Of a stretch of DNA of 41,836 nucleotides, positions 1 through 7,638 are shown piece by piece. The notes under the pieces were generated by a model. It did no database searches, was not told the origin of the DNA, and saw only the letters and a program-made list of their open reading frames with translations. Position numbers and translations under genes: made by a program. Numbering within the stretch: the stretch's first letter is position 1; every line of letters starts with the position of its first letter. The DNA comes from Variovorax sp. Lineage in GTDB: Bacteria; Pseudomonadota; Gammaproteobacteria; Burkholderiales; Burkholderiaceae_C. Location of the stretch: positions 33,259 through 75,094 of the forward strand of contig JAGIAI010000043.1 of the NCBI GenBank assembly GCA_017744935.1. Direction: 5' to 3'.

Positions 1-375
1 ACCAGCGACGCCACGCACGATGCGGTGAAAGCGCTGTCGGAGCGCCTGGGCAAGTCGCCCATCACGGTGAAGAACGCGCCGGGCTTCGTGGTCAACCGCA
101 TCCTGGTGCCGATGATCAACGAGGCCTTCTTCGTGCTGGCGGAAGGACTCGCCACGGCCGAAGACATCGATGCGGGCATGAAGCTCGGCTGCAACCAGCC
201 GATCGGCCCGCTGGCATTGGCCGACATGATCGGCCTCGATGTGTGCCTGGCGGTGATGGAGGTGTACCTGGAGCAGTTCGGTGATTCCAAGTATCGCCCT
301 TGCCCGCTCCTCAAGGAAATGGTCGCTGCAGGCCAGCTCGGCCGCAAGACTGGCCGCGGCGTGTACACGTACTGA
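1..375 (+). CDS. 3-hydroxyacyl-CoA dehydrogenase, C-terminal part (5' end outside window)
   Basis: This is the C-terminal domain of an NAD-dependent 3-hydroxyacyl-CoA (3-hydroxybutyryl-CoA type) dehydrogenase, which oxidises 3-hydroxyacyl-CoA to 3-ketoacyl-CoA in fatty-acid or aromatic-acid beta-oxidation. The frame is open from base 1, so the NAD-binding Rossmann half lies upstream. Visible family hallmarks are the inter-domain stretch KNAPGFVVNRIL, followed by a helical dimerisation domain with QPIGPLALADMIGLD and the closing GRKTGRGVYTY that ends this family. A GTG at 25 is an internal valine, not a start. The next gene is a crotonase 30 bases downstream on the same strand, so the two probably share a beta-oxidation operon. 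The acyl chain specificity cannot be read from this fragment. Confidence 0.93.
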   Translation, partial: TSDATHDAVKALSERLGKSPITVKNAPGFVVNRILVPMINEAFFVLAEGLATAEDIDAGMKLGCNQPIGPLALADMIGLDVCLAVMEVYLEQFGDSKYRPCPLLKEMVAAGQLGRKTGRGVYTY

Positions 376-405
376 GGCCGACCGACGAAAAAGGAGACAA
401 GCTGA

Positions 406-1221
406 ATGACCGCCACGCCCACCACGCCGCCGCCCGAGGGCTGCATCGATACGCAGGCGCTCGACCATGTGCTGCTGATCGGCATCAACCGCCCCGCCAA
501 GCGAAACGGCTGGACGCCGCCGATGTTCCGGCAGTTGGCCGAAGCGTACACGCGACTCGATGACGATCCTTCGCTGCGCGTGGGCGTGCTGCACGCGTTC
601 GGCGATCACTTCACGGCGGGACTGGATCTTCCGGCAGTTGCCGAATTCATGAAGCGCGGCGAGAAGGCCGTGCCGCAAGGGCTGGTCGAGCCGCACGACT
701 TCGGTCTGCCCGGCTATCGCCGGCGCATCAAGCCGATGGTGGTGGCGGTCAAGGGCATCTGCTTCACCGTGGGCATCGAACTGATGCTCGGCGCGGACAT
801 CGTGGTCGCGGCGGACAACTGCCGCTTCTCGCAGATGGAAGTGCAGCGCGGCATCATGGCCACGGGGGGCGCGACGCTGCGCATGGCCGAGCGCGCGGGG
901 CTCGGCAATGCAATGCTGCATCTGCTCACGGCCGATGAGTTCGACAGCGCCGAAGCGTTTCGGCTGAACTTCGTGCAGCGGGTCGTCCCTGCCGGCAAGG
1001 AGCTGGACGAGGCTCTGCGCATCGCGCAACGCATCGCGGCGCAAGCCCCGCTCGCCGTGGTCGCGACGCGGCTCAACGTGATGAAGGCGATCGAGAAGGG
1101 GCCGCTTGCCGCGGTCGAGGATTTCATTCCGGTGCAGCAGCAACTCGCGAACAGCGAGGATGCAGCCGAAGGCGTACGCTCGTTCGTCGAACGCCGCCCT
1201 GCGCGCTTCACCGGACGGTGA
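406..1221 (+). CDS. Enoyl-CoA hydratase/isomerase (crotonase family)
   Basis: A 271-residue crotonase-fold protein, the usual length for the family, likely hydrating or isomerising an enoyl-CoA beside the preceding dehydrogenase. AAAGGAG lies about 10 bases ahead of the ATG at 406. The oxyanion-hole segments are recognisable: FTAGLDL near residue 70, and GICFTVGIELMLGADIVVAA, which parallels the family's second loop. The first catalytic Glu is kept in FSQMEVQRGI, followed by ATGGATLRM. The second catalytic Glu of classical hydratases is not obvious, because the corresponding helix reads AMLHLLTAD. The protein may therefore be an isomerase or another crotonase rather than a true hydratase. The TGA lies about 97 bases before ohrR, which has its own promoter. 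Confidence 0.9.
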   Translation: MTATPTTPPPEGCIDTQALDHVLLIGINRPAKRNGWTPPMFRQLAEAYTRLDDDPSLRVGVLHAFGDHFTAGLDLPAVAEFMKRGEKAVPQGLVEPHDFGLPGYRRRIKPMVVAVKGICFTVGIELMLGADIVVAADNCRFSQMEVQRGIMATGGATLRMAERAGLGNAMLHLLTADEFDSAEAFRLNFVQRVVPAGKELDEALRIAQRIAAQAPLAVVATRLNVMKAIEKGPLAAVEDFIPVQQQLANSEDAAEGVRSFVERRPARFTGR

Positions 1222-1271
1222 ACTGGAGCGGCTTGCGGGTCGCATCCCGGCGGATGCTCCAAACATCTCGC

Positions 1272-1301
1272 TACAAATTAAATTGCACGCAATTGAATTG
1301 C
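1272..1301. promoter_or_regulatory. Candidate OhrR operator (two overlapping AT-rich inverted repeats)
   Basis: In an otherwise GC-rich region there is an AT-rich tract upstream of ohrR. It holds an imperfect palindrome at 1272-1287 (TACAAATTAAATTGCA) and a perfect one at 1289-1301 (GCAATT-G-AATTGC). OhrR regulators of other bacteria bind AT-rich palindromes of the TACAATT/AATTGTA type, so these are good operator candidates. The second lies inside the promoter spacer, where bound repressor would block RNA polymerase. Binding is inferred from position and motif. Confidence 0.65.
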
Positions 1302-1311
1302 TGTCTACAAT
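1283..1311 (+). promoter_or_regulatory. Predicted sigma-70 promoter of ohrR-ohr
   Basis: TTGCAC at 1283-1288 (-35) and TACAAT at 1306-1311 (-10) are separated by exactly 17 bases, and the spacer contains the perfect operator palindrome. Transcription would start about 6-8 bases after the -10 hexamer, at roughly 1317-1319. That is on or next to the ohrR ATG at 1319, so the mRNA would be leaderless or nearly so. No Shine-Dalgarno sequence precedes that ATG. Confidence 0.6.
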
Positions 1312-1318
1312 TCGCCCC

Positions 1319-1780
1319 ATGCGTACCCCAGCCTCCTCCGCTCCCACTGCTGACGAGATGCTGCGCCTGGACAACCAGCTGTGCTTCGCGGTCTATTCCG
1401 CCTCGCTGGCAATGACCAAGCTGTACAAGCCGCTGCTCGAAAAGCTCAAGCTCACCTACCCGCAATACCTCGTCATGCTGGTGCTGTGGGAGCGCGACGG
1501 CCTCATGGTGTCCGAACTCGGCGAAAAGCTCTCACTCGATTCCGGCACGCTCACCCCGCTCCTGAAGCGGCTCGAAACCAACGGCCTCGTGGCCCGCATC
1601 CGCGACGTGGCCGACGAGCGCCGCGTGCATGTCAACCTCACCGCCGCCGGCCGCAAGCTCAAGTCGCGAGCCGCCGCGGTTCCCGCCTGTCTCCTGGCTG
1701 CGTCGGAGTGCTCGCTCGACGAGATCGCGTCACTCACGCAGCAGGTGCAGCAGTTGCGCGACCGCATCAAGGCGGCGTAG
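1319..1780 (+). CDS. ohrR: OhrR, MarR-family organic-peroxide-sensing repressor
   Basis: A 153-residue MarR-type winged-helix repressor that releases ohr when organic hydroperoxides oxidise its sensor cysteine. The sensor is Cys22 in DNQLCFAVYSAS, the conserved OhrR position. Two distal cysteines (Cys124 and Cys131) are present, as in two-cysteine OhrR proteins of the Xanthomonas type, where oxidation ends in an inter-subunit disulfide. The helix-turn-helix is LSLDSGTLTPLLKRLETNGLV and the wing is around RDVADERRVHVNLT. The reading frame extends upstream to 1106, but that part overlaps the crotonase gene. The ATG at 1319 gives the normal family length and sits directly after the predicted promoter. 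The target gene ohr follows 44 bases downstream. Confidence 0.94.
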   Translation: MRTPASSAPTADEMLRLDNQLCFAVYSASLAMTKLYKPLLEKLKLTYPQYLVMLVLWERDGLMVSELGEKLSLDSGTLTPLLKRLETNGLVARIRDVADERRVHVNLTAAGRKLKSRAAAVPACLLAASECSLDEIASLTQQVQQLRDRIKAA

Positions 1781-1824
1781 CAAACCGTTTTCCCCGTTTC
1801 ACCCACCAACCTGAAGGAAGCATC

Positions 1825-2253
1825 ATGGTCAAGAAACTCGACAAGGTCCTCTACACCGCGCAGGCCCACACCACCGGCGGCCGCGACGGCGGCGCCGGCA
1901 AGAGCAGCGACAGTGCGCTCGACGTCAAGCTCAACCCTCCCGGTTCCGGCAAGCCCGGCACCAACCCGGAGCAGCTTTTCGCGGTCGGCTACTCGGCCTG
2001 CTTCATCGGCGCGATGAAGGCGGTGTCGTCCAAGATCAACATCAAGGTGCCCGAAGACGTGGCGGTCGACGCCAGCGTGTCGCTCGGCCCGATCGACGGC
2101 GGCGCCGCCTACGGCATCGCGGTCAAGCTGGCGATCACGCTGCCCGGCCTCGACGACGCGCAGAAGAAGCTGCTGGTCGAAACCGCGCACCAGGTGTGTC
2201 CGTACTCCAACGCGACCCGCGGCAACGTCGAGGTCGAACTCGCGGTCAACTGA
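1825..2253 (+). CDS. ohr: Ohr, organic hydroperoxide resistance thiol peroxidase
   Basis: A 142-residue OsmC/Ohr-fold cytosolic peroxidase that reduces organic and fatty-acid hydroperoxides with lipoyl-type thiol reductants. The catalytic pair is Cys59 (GYSACFIGA) and Cys125 (AHQVCPYSNATRGN). Arg20 (TGGRDG) and Glu49 (NPEQLFAVGY) match the residues that orient the peroxidatic cysteine in characterised Ohr proteins. N-terminal KLDKVLYTAQAHTTGGRDG is typical of Ohr rather than OsmC. GAAGGAAG precedes the ATG. It forms an operon with ohrR directly upstream and is followed at once by a strong terminator. Confidence 0.97.
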   Translation: MVKKLDKVLYTAQAHTTGGRDGGAGKSSDSALDVKLNPPGSGKPGTNPEQLFAVGYSACFIGAMKAVSSKINIKVPEDVAVDASVSLGPIDGGAAYGIAVKLAITLPGLDDAQKKLLVETAHQVCPYSNATRGNVEVELAVN

Positions 2254-2274
2254 TCCGCAGCAGCGCATCACCAG

Positions 2275-2320
2275 AGCCCGCCAGCGGCGTCGCCTATGCG
2301 ACGGCCCGGCGGGCTTTTTT
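2275..2320 (+). terminator. Rho-independent terminator after ohr
   Basis: An 8-bp outer stem (AGCCCGCC at 2275-2282 pairing with GGCGGGCT at 2308-2315) encloses an inner 6-bp hairpin (CGTCGC/GCGACG at 2288-2303, loop CTAT). A run of six T residues follows at 2315-2320. It begins 22 bases after the ohr stop codon and separates the ohrR-ohr operon from the DUF2855 gene. Confidence 0.9.
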
Positions 2321-2380
2321 CATGCAACCGAAGCGGCGCTGCGCTAAGGTGCTCCCCGCCCAAGGCAACAGGAGAACCTC

Positions 2381-3502
2381 GTGAGCACGACCCACTTCCT
2401 GGTCCGCAAGGAAAACCTCTCTTCCACGCGCCTGCACACCGCCGATGATCAACGGCTGGCGGATGGGCAGGTCCGCGTACGCATCGACAGCTTCGCCCTC
2501 ACCTCCAACAACATCACCTACGCCGCGTTCGGCGATTCGATGAGCTACTGGCAGTTCTTCCCAAGCGGCGAGGAAGGCTGGGGAATCATTCCGGTGTGGG
2601 GTTTCGCGACGGTGGTGGCTTCGCTGCACCCCGGCGTTACGGTCGGCGAGCGGCTCTACGGCTACTTCCCGATGGCGTCCGGCGCAGTGCTGACGCCGAA
2701 GCGTTTGTCGCCCGGCATGCTTTCCGAGGGCGCGGAGCACCGCGCCGCGCTGCCGGCGGTCTACAACCAGTACTTCCGCTGCAAGTCCGACCCGCTCTAC
2801 ACCGCCGACACCGAGGACATCCAGTCGCTGCTGCGGCCGCTCTACATCACGTCGTGGCTGATCGACGATTTCCTCCACGACAACGATTTCTTCGGCGCAC
2901 GGCCCGGCGCGGTGCTGCTGTCGAGCGCCTCGAGCAAGACGGCTTACGGCACCGCCTTCCAGCTTGCACAGCGCGATGGCATCCAGGTCGTCGGCCTGAC
3001 TTCGGCAGCCAACAAGGACTTCTGTACGAGCCTGGGCTGCTACCACCGCGTGCTCGCCTACGACGAACTCGACCAGATCCCCACCGATACGCCTGGCGTG
3101 TACGTCGACTTCGCGGGCAATGGCGAGTTGCGCCGCGCGATCCACACGCGCTTCACCCAGCTCAAGCACAGCGCCGTGATAGGCGGCACGCATGTCGAGC
3201 AGCTCGCGCCGGGCGGTTCCGCCAAGGAACTGCCCGGTCCACGCGCGACCTTCTTCTTCGCCCCAGCGCAGATCAAGAAACGGGTCGGCGAATGGGGCGA
3301 ATCGACCTTCGGCCAGCGGCTGGCCGAGGCCTGGCGAACCTTCACCGGTCGGGTCTTGGACACGAAGACGCCGTGGCTGCGGGTGGAACATCACGACGGC
3401 GACGCCGCGGTGCAGGCCGCCTACGCCGAAGTGCTGACCGGCAAGGGCGACCCGCGCGTCGGGCACATCCTCTCGTTCGCGAGGAATCCGGTCTCAAGCT
3501 AG
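2381..3502 (+). CDS. DUF2855 family protein (MDR/quinone-oxidoreductase-like)
   Basis: A 373-residue protein of the DUF2855 family, related to the medium-chain dehydrogenase/reductase fold but without an assigned reaction. It starts at GTG 2381 with GGAGA six bases ahead. N-terminal FLVRKENLSSTRLH and RIDSFALTSNNITYAAFGDSM are typical of the family. A nucleotide-binding-like section occurs near residues 183-215 (GAVLLSSASSKTAYGTAF and VVGLTSAANKDF), and VYVDFAGNGELRRAI near residue 240 resembles the second strand region of MDR proteins. The zinc-binding cysteine pattern of alcohol dehydrogenases is not seen. Only 13 bases separate it from srkA, so the two are probably cotranscribed. Substrate and physiological role are unknown. 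Confidence 0.85.
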   Translation: MSTTHFLVRKENLSSTRLHTADDQRLADGQVRVRIDSFALTSNNITYAAFGDSMSYWQFFPSGEEGWGIIPVWGFATVVASLHPGVTVGERLYGYFPMASGAVLTPKRLSPGMLSEGAEHRAALPAVYNQYFRCKSDPLYTADTEDIQSLLRPLYITSWLIDDFLHDNDFFGARPGAVLLSSASSKTAYGTAFQLAQRDGIQVVGLTSAANKDFCTSLGCYHRVLAYDELDQIPTDTPGVYVDFAGNGELRRAIHTRFTQLKHSAVIGGTHVEQLAPGGSAKELPGPRATFFFAPAQIKKRVGEWGESTFGQRLAEAWRTFTGRVLDTKTPWLRVEHHDGDAAVQAAYAEVLTGKGDPRVGHILSFARNPVSS

Positions 3503-3515
3503 CGACAATCGCCGC

Positions 3516-4547
3516 ATGACCCAGTCTGCGGCACCCGCCAACGCCCATCCTTACGAGAGCCTCACGCCGGACGTGGTGCTCGACGCACTGGCCGCGCTCG
3601 GCCTGCACGGCGACGGCCGGCTCACCGCGCTCAATTCTTACGAGAACCGCGTCTATAAGGTGTACCTCGAAGACCGCGTGCCGGTGGTGGTCAAGTTCTA
3701 CCGGCCGGGGCGCTGGAGCGAAGCGGAGATCCTCGAAGAGCACAGCTTCTCCACCGAACTCGCCGCCGCAGAAGTGCCGGCCGTGCCACCGATGGCGATC
3801 GATGGCCGCACGCTGCACCAGCACGGCGGATTCGCGTTCAGCGTGAGCCCCTATCGCGGCGGGCGCGCGCCGGAGCTGGACGATTTCGAGGTGCTCGAAT
3901 GGGTCGGCCGTTTTCTCGCGCGCATCCATTCAGTTGGCGCGCAGAAGCCCTTCGTTTCGCGGCCGGCGCTCGATCTGCAGACCTTCGGCATTGCGTCGCG
4001 CGACTGGCTGATCGGGCATCACATGGTGCCGCTCGATGTTCAGCGCGAGTGGGAAGCGGCCTGCAGCGAAGCCTTCGACATGATTGCAGCGACCGCACTC
4101 GGCGACGGGCCGGGCGACACCGACCCACCGCTCACCAAACTTCGACTGCACGGCGACGTGCACCCCGGCAACATCCTCTGGACGCCGACCGACCGGCCCG
4201 ACGGTGGCCCGCACTTCGTCGACCTCGACGACGCGCGCACCGGCTTCGCGGTGCAAGACCTTTGGATGCTCCTGTCCGGCGACCGCGCGCAGCGCACCGG
4301 CCAACTCAGCGGCCTGCTCGACGGCTACGAGCAATTCCGCAGCTTCGACCGGCGCGAACTGGCGCTGATCGAACCGCTGCGCACGCTGCGGCTCATCCAC
4401 TACAGCGCGTGGCTTGCGCGTCGATGGGAAGATCCAATCTTCCCGATCAACTTCCCGTGGTTCGGCACCAGCGACTACTGGAAGGGGCAGATCCAGATGC
4501 TGCAGGACCAGTGCGAGGCGATGGCGGAAGAACCGCTATACGCCTGA
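3516..4547 (+). CDS. srkA: SrkA (RdoA/YihE) stress-response serine/threonine kinase
   Basis: A 343-residue eukaryotic-like kinase of the APH/SrkA type; the E. coli protein is about 328 residues. In E. coli SrkA protects against death from envelope and oxidative stress. Motifs in order are the nucleotide-loop segment LNSYENRVYKVYLE (residues 39-52), the ATP-anchoring Lys60 in VVVKFYRPGRW, the catalytic loop LHGDVHPGNILW (211-222, with Asp214 as base and Asn219 as metal ligand), and the Mg-binding FVDLDDAR (Asp236). The C-terminal WFGTSDYWKGQIQMLQDQ is also typical. It lies directly downstream of the DUF2855 gene and is convergent with the VOC gene, 74 bases away, with no obvious terminator between them. 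Confidence 0.93.
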   Translation: MTQSAAPANAHPYESLTPDVVLDALAALGLHGDGRLTALNSYENRVYKVYLEDRVPVVVKFYRPGRWSEAEILEEHSFSTELAAAEVPAVPPMAIDGRTLHQHGGFAFSVSPYRGGRAPELDDFEVLEWVGRFLARIHSVGAQKPFVSRPALDLQTFGIASRDWLIGHHMVPLDVQREWEAACSEAFDMIAATALGDGPGDTDPPLTKLRLHGDVHPGNILWTPTDRPDGGPHFVDLDDARTGFAVQDLWMLLSGDRAQRTGQLSGLLDGYEQFRSFDRRELALIEPLRTLRLIHYSAWLARRWEDPIFPINFPWFGTSDYWKGQIQMLQDQCEAMAEEPLYA

Positions 4548-4621
4548 CTCGGACGGGGCTCGACGCTGAACTCCTCCCGCAGCCGACCCACAGGTGGCGG
4601 CGTCCTCAGCTCAAGGGATGC

Positions 4622-5035
4622 TCACGCATGGGGCGGAACGGCTTTGGGATCCATCCACATCACTTCCCAGATATGACCGTCCGGGTCCTCGAAGCTGCGC
4701 CCGTACATGAAGCCGAAATCCTGTACAGGCGTGGGGTCCGCCTTGCCGCCCGCGTCACGCGCCCTGCCAACCAAACTCGACACCTCTTCGCGACCATCGG
4801 CTGACAGACACAGCAATACCTGTGCTTCCGCGTGCGCATCGGTTATCCGCTTGCTCGTGAACTGGCGCCATTTGTCGTGCGTGAGAAGCATGGCGTAAAT
4901 CCCATCAGAGATCACCATGCACGCTGCAGTCTCATCACTGAATGCCGGATTGTTGACCGCGCCAATGGCTTCGTAAAACGCCTTTGATCGCTGGAGATTC
5001 GTCACCGGCAGGTTGACGAAGATTTGCTTGCTCAT
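4622..5035 (-). CDS. VOC (glyoxalase/bleomycin-resistance-like) family protein
   Basis: A 137-residue vicinal-oxygen-chelate fold protein made of two beta-alpha-beta-beta-beta modules. The N-terminal FVNLPVTNLQRSKAFYEAIG and the closing FEDPDGHIWEVMWMDP are the conserved edges of the two modules. The terminal Glu of EVMWMD matches a usual metal ligand, but the N-terminal strand lacks the classical His ligand. The enzymatic reaction is therefore uncertain; it could bind metal differently or only bind a small molecule. The ATG at 5035 has an AAAGGT-type ribosome site nearby. It sits downstream of the broken SDR gene on the same strand, but no shared pathway can be deduced. Confidence 0.85.
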   Translation of the reverse strand: MSKQIFVNLPVTNLQRSKAFYEAIGAVNNPAFSDETAACMVISDGIYAMLLTHDKWRQFTSKRITDAHAEAQVLLCLSADGREEVSSLVGRARDAGGKADPTPVQDFGFMYGRSFEDPDGHIWEVMWMDPKAVPPHA

Positions 5036-5129
5036 TGTTTGACCTTTATGTGAGTCGTTACAGGATTGCCAAATCGATAAGGTCCGCGGCCATGCCAGCG
5101 GCAGATGGAGATCAGGGGCTGGTCCGCAC

Positions 5130-5470
5130 TCAGTCGGTGAAGCCGCCGTCGGTCAGAAGCGAGCGCCCCCATGCCATGTCCGGCGACACCAACGCTGCGA
5201 TGGCATTGGCAATATCCAATGTGGCCATGCTCGGGCGGCGATGACGTCGGCAAGCGCGCGGACCGAGTCGGCCTGGCCCACGTCCGCCTGAAACGCATGC
5301 GCGCGGCCGCCGGCGCTCCGGATTTCGTCCACCACGGCCCGCGCCGTGTCGCGCTGATGGCGGTAGACCACCGCCACGCTGGCGCCGCGAGAAGCGAGCG
5401 CGAGCGCGGTGGCTCGGCCTATGCCACGGGAGGCACCGGACACGACCGCAACTTTGTCTTGCAGGGACAT
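5130..5470 (-). pseudogene. SDR-family oxidoreductase remnant (internal deletion with frameshift)
   Basis: Two parts of one short-chain dehydrogenase are joined out of frame. The N-terminal part (start ATG at 5470) reads MSLQDKVAVVSGASRGIGRA and continues through the NAD(P)-binding domain to about ADVIAAR (near 5238), giving some 80 residues with an intact GASRGIG cofactor motif. The reading frame then shifts, and the family's C-terminal end follows (DIANAIAALVSPD to LLTDGGFTD) with its stop at 5130. About 130 residues of a normal 245-residue enzyme are missing between the two, including the catalytic Ser-Tyr-Lys block. The encoded product would be non-functional. It lies between a LysR gene and a VOC gene on the same strand. 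Confidence 0.8.
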
Positions 5471-5597
5471 GAAAACTGTTCTCCGATAGGGTGCATGCGC
5501 CAAGGTGCCCATGCACGGCGAGAACGTTATCGGCCCGGTCCATTGGCTGGAAGCCTTCGGCCTGAAACGCGGCGTTCCTGAACTGGAACGCGCTCGA

Positions 5598-6572
5598 TCA
5601 GGTAACGGTGGGTGGACCTGACGGCCACCTTGCGCGCAACAGTTCCAGGAATACCCGCGCGGCGGACGTCATGCCGCGCCGGCTCGGGTACATCGCGTAA
5701 AGCGTGGCCGGTCGGGAGCGCAGGGCCGGCATCACGGGCACCAGCGTGCCGTCATCGAATGCGTCCTGGCAAAGGTAGGCCGGCAACTGTGCCATTCCGG
5801 CTCCGCGCATCGCGAGCTCGCGAATGACCAGCAGGTTGTCCACGGCAATGCCGGGCACGACAGCGATATCCATCGGCTTGTCGTCTTCGTCGAAGAACTG
5901 CCATGGTCGCGGATTCGCCAGCGTACCTTGCGCGAGGCAGGGATACCCAGCCAGCGCATCGAGGCTCACCGGTGGTCCGTGAGTTTCCAGCAATGATGGA
6001 TGCGCCACCACGAGCGACGCGGACGTGGCCACCGGCACGGCAATCACGTCCTCCGAGGCGAGCGGCACGACGGCTGCGCGGATGACCAGATCAACGCGCT
6101 CCTCGGCCAGGTCGACAAAACGGTTCGAGAGCGTCAGTTGCACTTGCACGCCCGGATGTGCGCGCGCGAACTCGGCCAGTATCGATGGGAGCGTGGTCTC
6201 GGCGATCAGCACGGAGGTGTGCAGGTGGATCACGCCCGATGGCTCGGACACGGCATTGCGCGTGAGCGCCCCGATCTTGTCCACGTGCGCGGCCGCCTCG
6301 CGCGCATGCGCGAGCACCGCTTCGCCGATTGGCGTGAGGCCAAAGACTTGCGCCGACCGGTGCAGCAGCCGCACGCCGAGCGCCCGCTCGAGTGTCGCCA
6401 CCCGACGCGACAGCCGCGATTTTGCGATGCCGGTCCGTCGTTCGGCGGCGCTGAATCCGCCGGCATCGACGACGTGAATGAAGAGGAGCAGGTCATCGAG
6501 ATGGGCTCCAATGTCCTGCGACATGAGCGTCGATGTTGCCTGGGCGGGAGAGGCCGCTCGGGGATCTGGCAT
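5598..6572 (-). CDS. LysR-family transcriptional regulator
   Basis: A LysR-type regulator of up to 324 residues. The winged helix-turn-helix is LLLFIHVVDAGGFSAAERRTGIAKSRLSRRVATLERALGV (split by the usual turn), followed by RLLHRSAQVFGLTPIGEAVL. The effector domain contains RFVDLAEERVDLVIRAA and a typical second subdomain. The furthest ATG (6572) has no good ribosome site. The ATG at 6524 (MSQDIGAHLDDLLLF) gives the usual distance to the HTH and may be the true start. It is encoded upstream of the truncated SDR on the same strand rather than divergently, which is unusual for a LysR with a dedicated target. Effector and target are unknown. Confidence 0.92.
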   Translation of the reverse strand: MPDPRAASPAQATSTLMSQDIGAHLDDLLLFIHVVDAGGFSAAERRTGIAKSRLSRRVATLERALGVRLLHRSAQVFGLTPIGEAVLAHAREAAAHVDKIGALTRNAVSEPSGVIHLHTSVLIAETTLPSILAEFARAHPGVQVQLTLSNRFVDLAEERVDLVIRAAVVPLASEDVIAVPVATSASLVVAHPSLLETHGPPVSLDALAGYPCLAQGTLANPRPWQFFDEDDKPMDIAVVPGIAVDNLLVIRELAMRGAGMAQLPAYLCQDAFDDGTLVPVMPALRSRPATLYAMYPSRRGMTSAARVFLELLRARWPSGPPTVT

Positions 6573-6648
6573 GGGAGGCTAGAGTTTCCAGCTTCTGTTC
6601 AGCGTGTTGAGGGGCGAATTCTGCCTCCGCCTCGACGCCTGACGGGAT

Positions 6649-7533
6649 TCAACCCGATCGCCCGGCCTGCACGGTGCGCAAAAAGGCTTGCACCACCGCG
6701 TTCTCCGGCCCGTCGCGCCACACGCAGTAGGACTCGGAGTGCGCGCCCTGCTCTTCCAGCGGCCGGAAGACTGCGCCGCGCAGCGCCGAGTGGTGCAGCG
6801 CATTCGGAACCAGCGCCACACCCATGCCCTGGGACACCAGCGACACCACCGAAAGCCAGTGGCGCACTTCATGCCGCACCTCAGGCCGGAAGCCCGCATC
6901 AGCGCAGATCGCAAGGATGCGCTCGTGATAGTCCGGCGACACATTGCGCGCGAAGAGCACGAACGGTTCATCGCGCAGGCTTGCCGTGGGCACTGTGCGC
7001 CGCCGCGCAAGGCGATGACCGACAGGCAGACACGCGACAAAGGGCTCGGACATCAACAGCACATGCCGAAGCTCCGCCGGCATGCGACTCGTGTGCACGA
7101 AGCCGAAGTCCAGCCGGTCGTGCAGCAGCTCTGAAATCTGCTCTCCCGAGTTGAGTTCCGACAACGTGACGCGCACCGCCGGGTGCTTTGCCTGGAACTT
7201 GCGCAGCGCCTGCGGCAACCCCCGGTAGAGCATCGCGCCGACGAAACCGATGCGTAGCCGCCCGGCCGAGCCCTGCGAGACGTCGCGTGCCTCGAGCGCC
7301 GCCTCTTCGGCCTGCCGCAGCAGCGCGCGCGCCGAAGCCAGCAATGCATCGCCGGCCGGGGTCAGGCGCACTTCCTTGCTGTTGCGGTCGAACAGCCGCG
7401 CGCCGACGGAATCCTCCAGCTGCCTGATCGCGACGCTCAGCGGCGGCTGCGAAATCGACAGCCGACGCGCGGCGCGTCCGAAGTGCAACTCTTCGGCGAG
7501 GACAACGAAATAGCGCAGATGTCGCAGTTCCAT
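6649..7533 (-). CDS. LysR-family regulator divergent from the acyl-CoA dehydrogenase operon
   Basis: A 294-residue LysR-type regulator. The start at 7533 (MELRHLRYFVVLAEELHFGRAA) is the classic LysR beginning; a longer frame to 7569 adds an Arg-rich stretch not found in the family. The HTH is SISQPPLSVAIRQLEDSVGARLFDR, with VRLTPAGDALL after it, and an effector domain with LRIGFVGAML and LHDRLDFGFVH. This resembles the CatR/BenM-like branch that responds to aromatic or organic-acid intermediates. It is transcribed divergently from the acyl-CoA dehydrogenase/Bug/CaiB operon, with 105 bases between the start codons. By the usual LysR arrangement it probably controls that operon. Confidence 0.93.
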   Translation of the reverse strand: MELRHLRYFVVLAEELHFGRAARRLSISQPPLSVAIRQLEDSVGARLFDRNSKEVRLTPAGDALLASARALLRQAEEAALEARDVSQGSAGRLRIGFVGAMLYRGLPQALRKFQAKHPAVRVTLSELNSGEQISELLHDRLDFGFVHTSRMPAELRHVLLMSEPFVACLPVGHRLARRRTVPTASLRDEPFVLFARNVSPDYHERILAICADAGFRPEVRHEVRHWLSVVSLVSQGMGVALVPNALHHSALRGAVFRPLEEQGAHSESYCVWRDGPENAVVQAFLRTVQAGRSG

Positions 7534-7575
7534 GCGGCGCAGTCTCCCACGATAGGCAAATCGGATCAATCAAGA

Positions 7576-7590
7576 CCAATTCGATATTGG
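7576..7590. promoter_or_regulatory. Candidate LysR binding palindrome
   Basis: CCAAT-TCGAT-ATTGG is a perfect 5-bp inverted repeat with a 5-base centre, in the 105-base gap between the divergent LysR gene and the acyl-CoA dehydrogenase operon. It contains the T-N11-A spacing expected for LysR boxes when read with its flanking bases. It is the only obvious dyad in the gap. Confidence 0.45.
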
Positions 7591-7638
7591 ACAAGAATCG
7601 TCGCGCGCTCGAACATCCGGCCACAAAGGAGACGAGCC

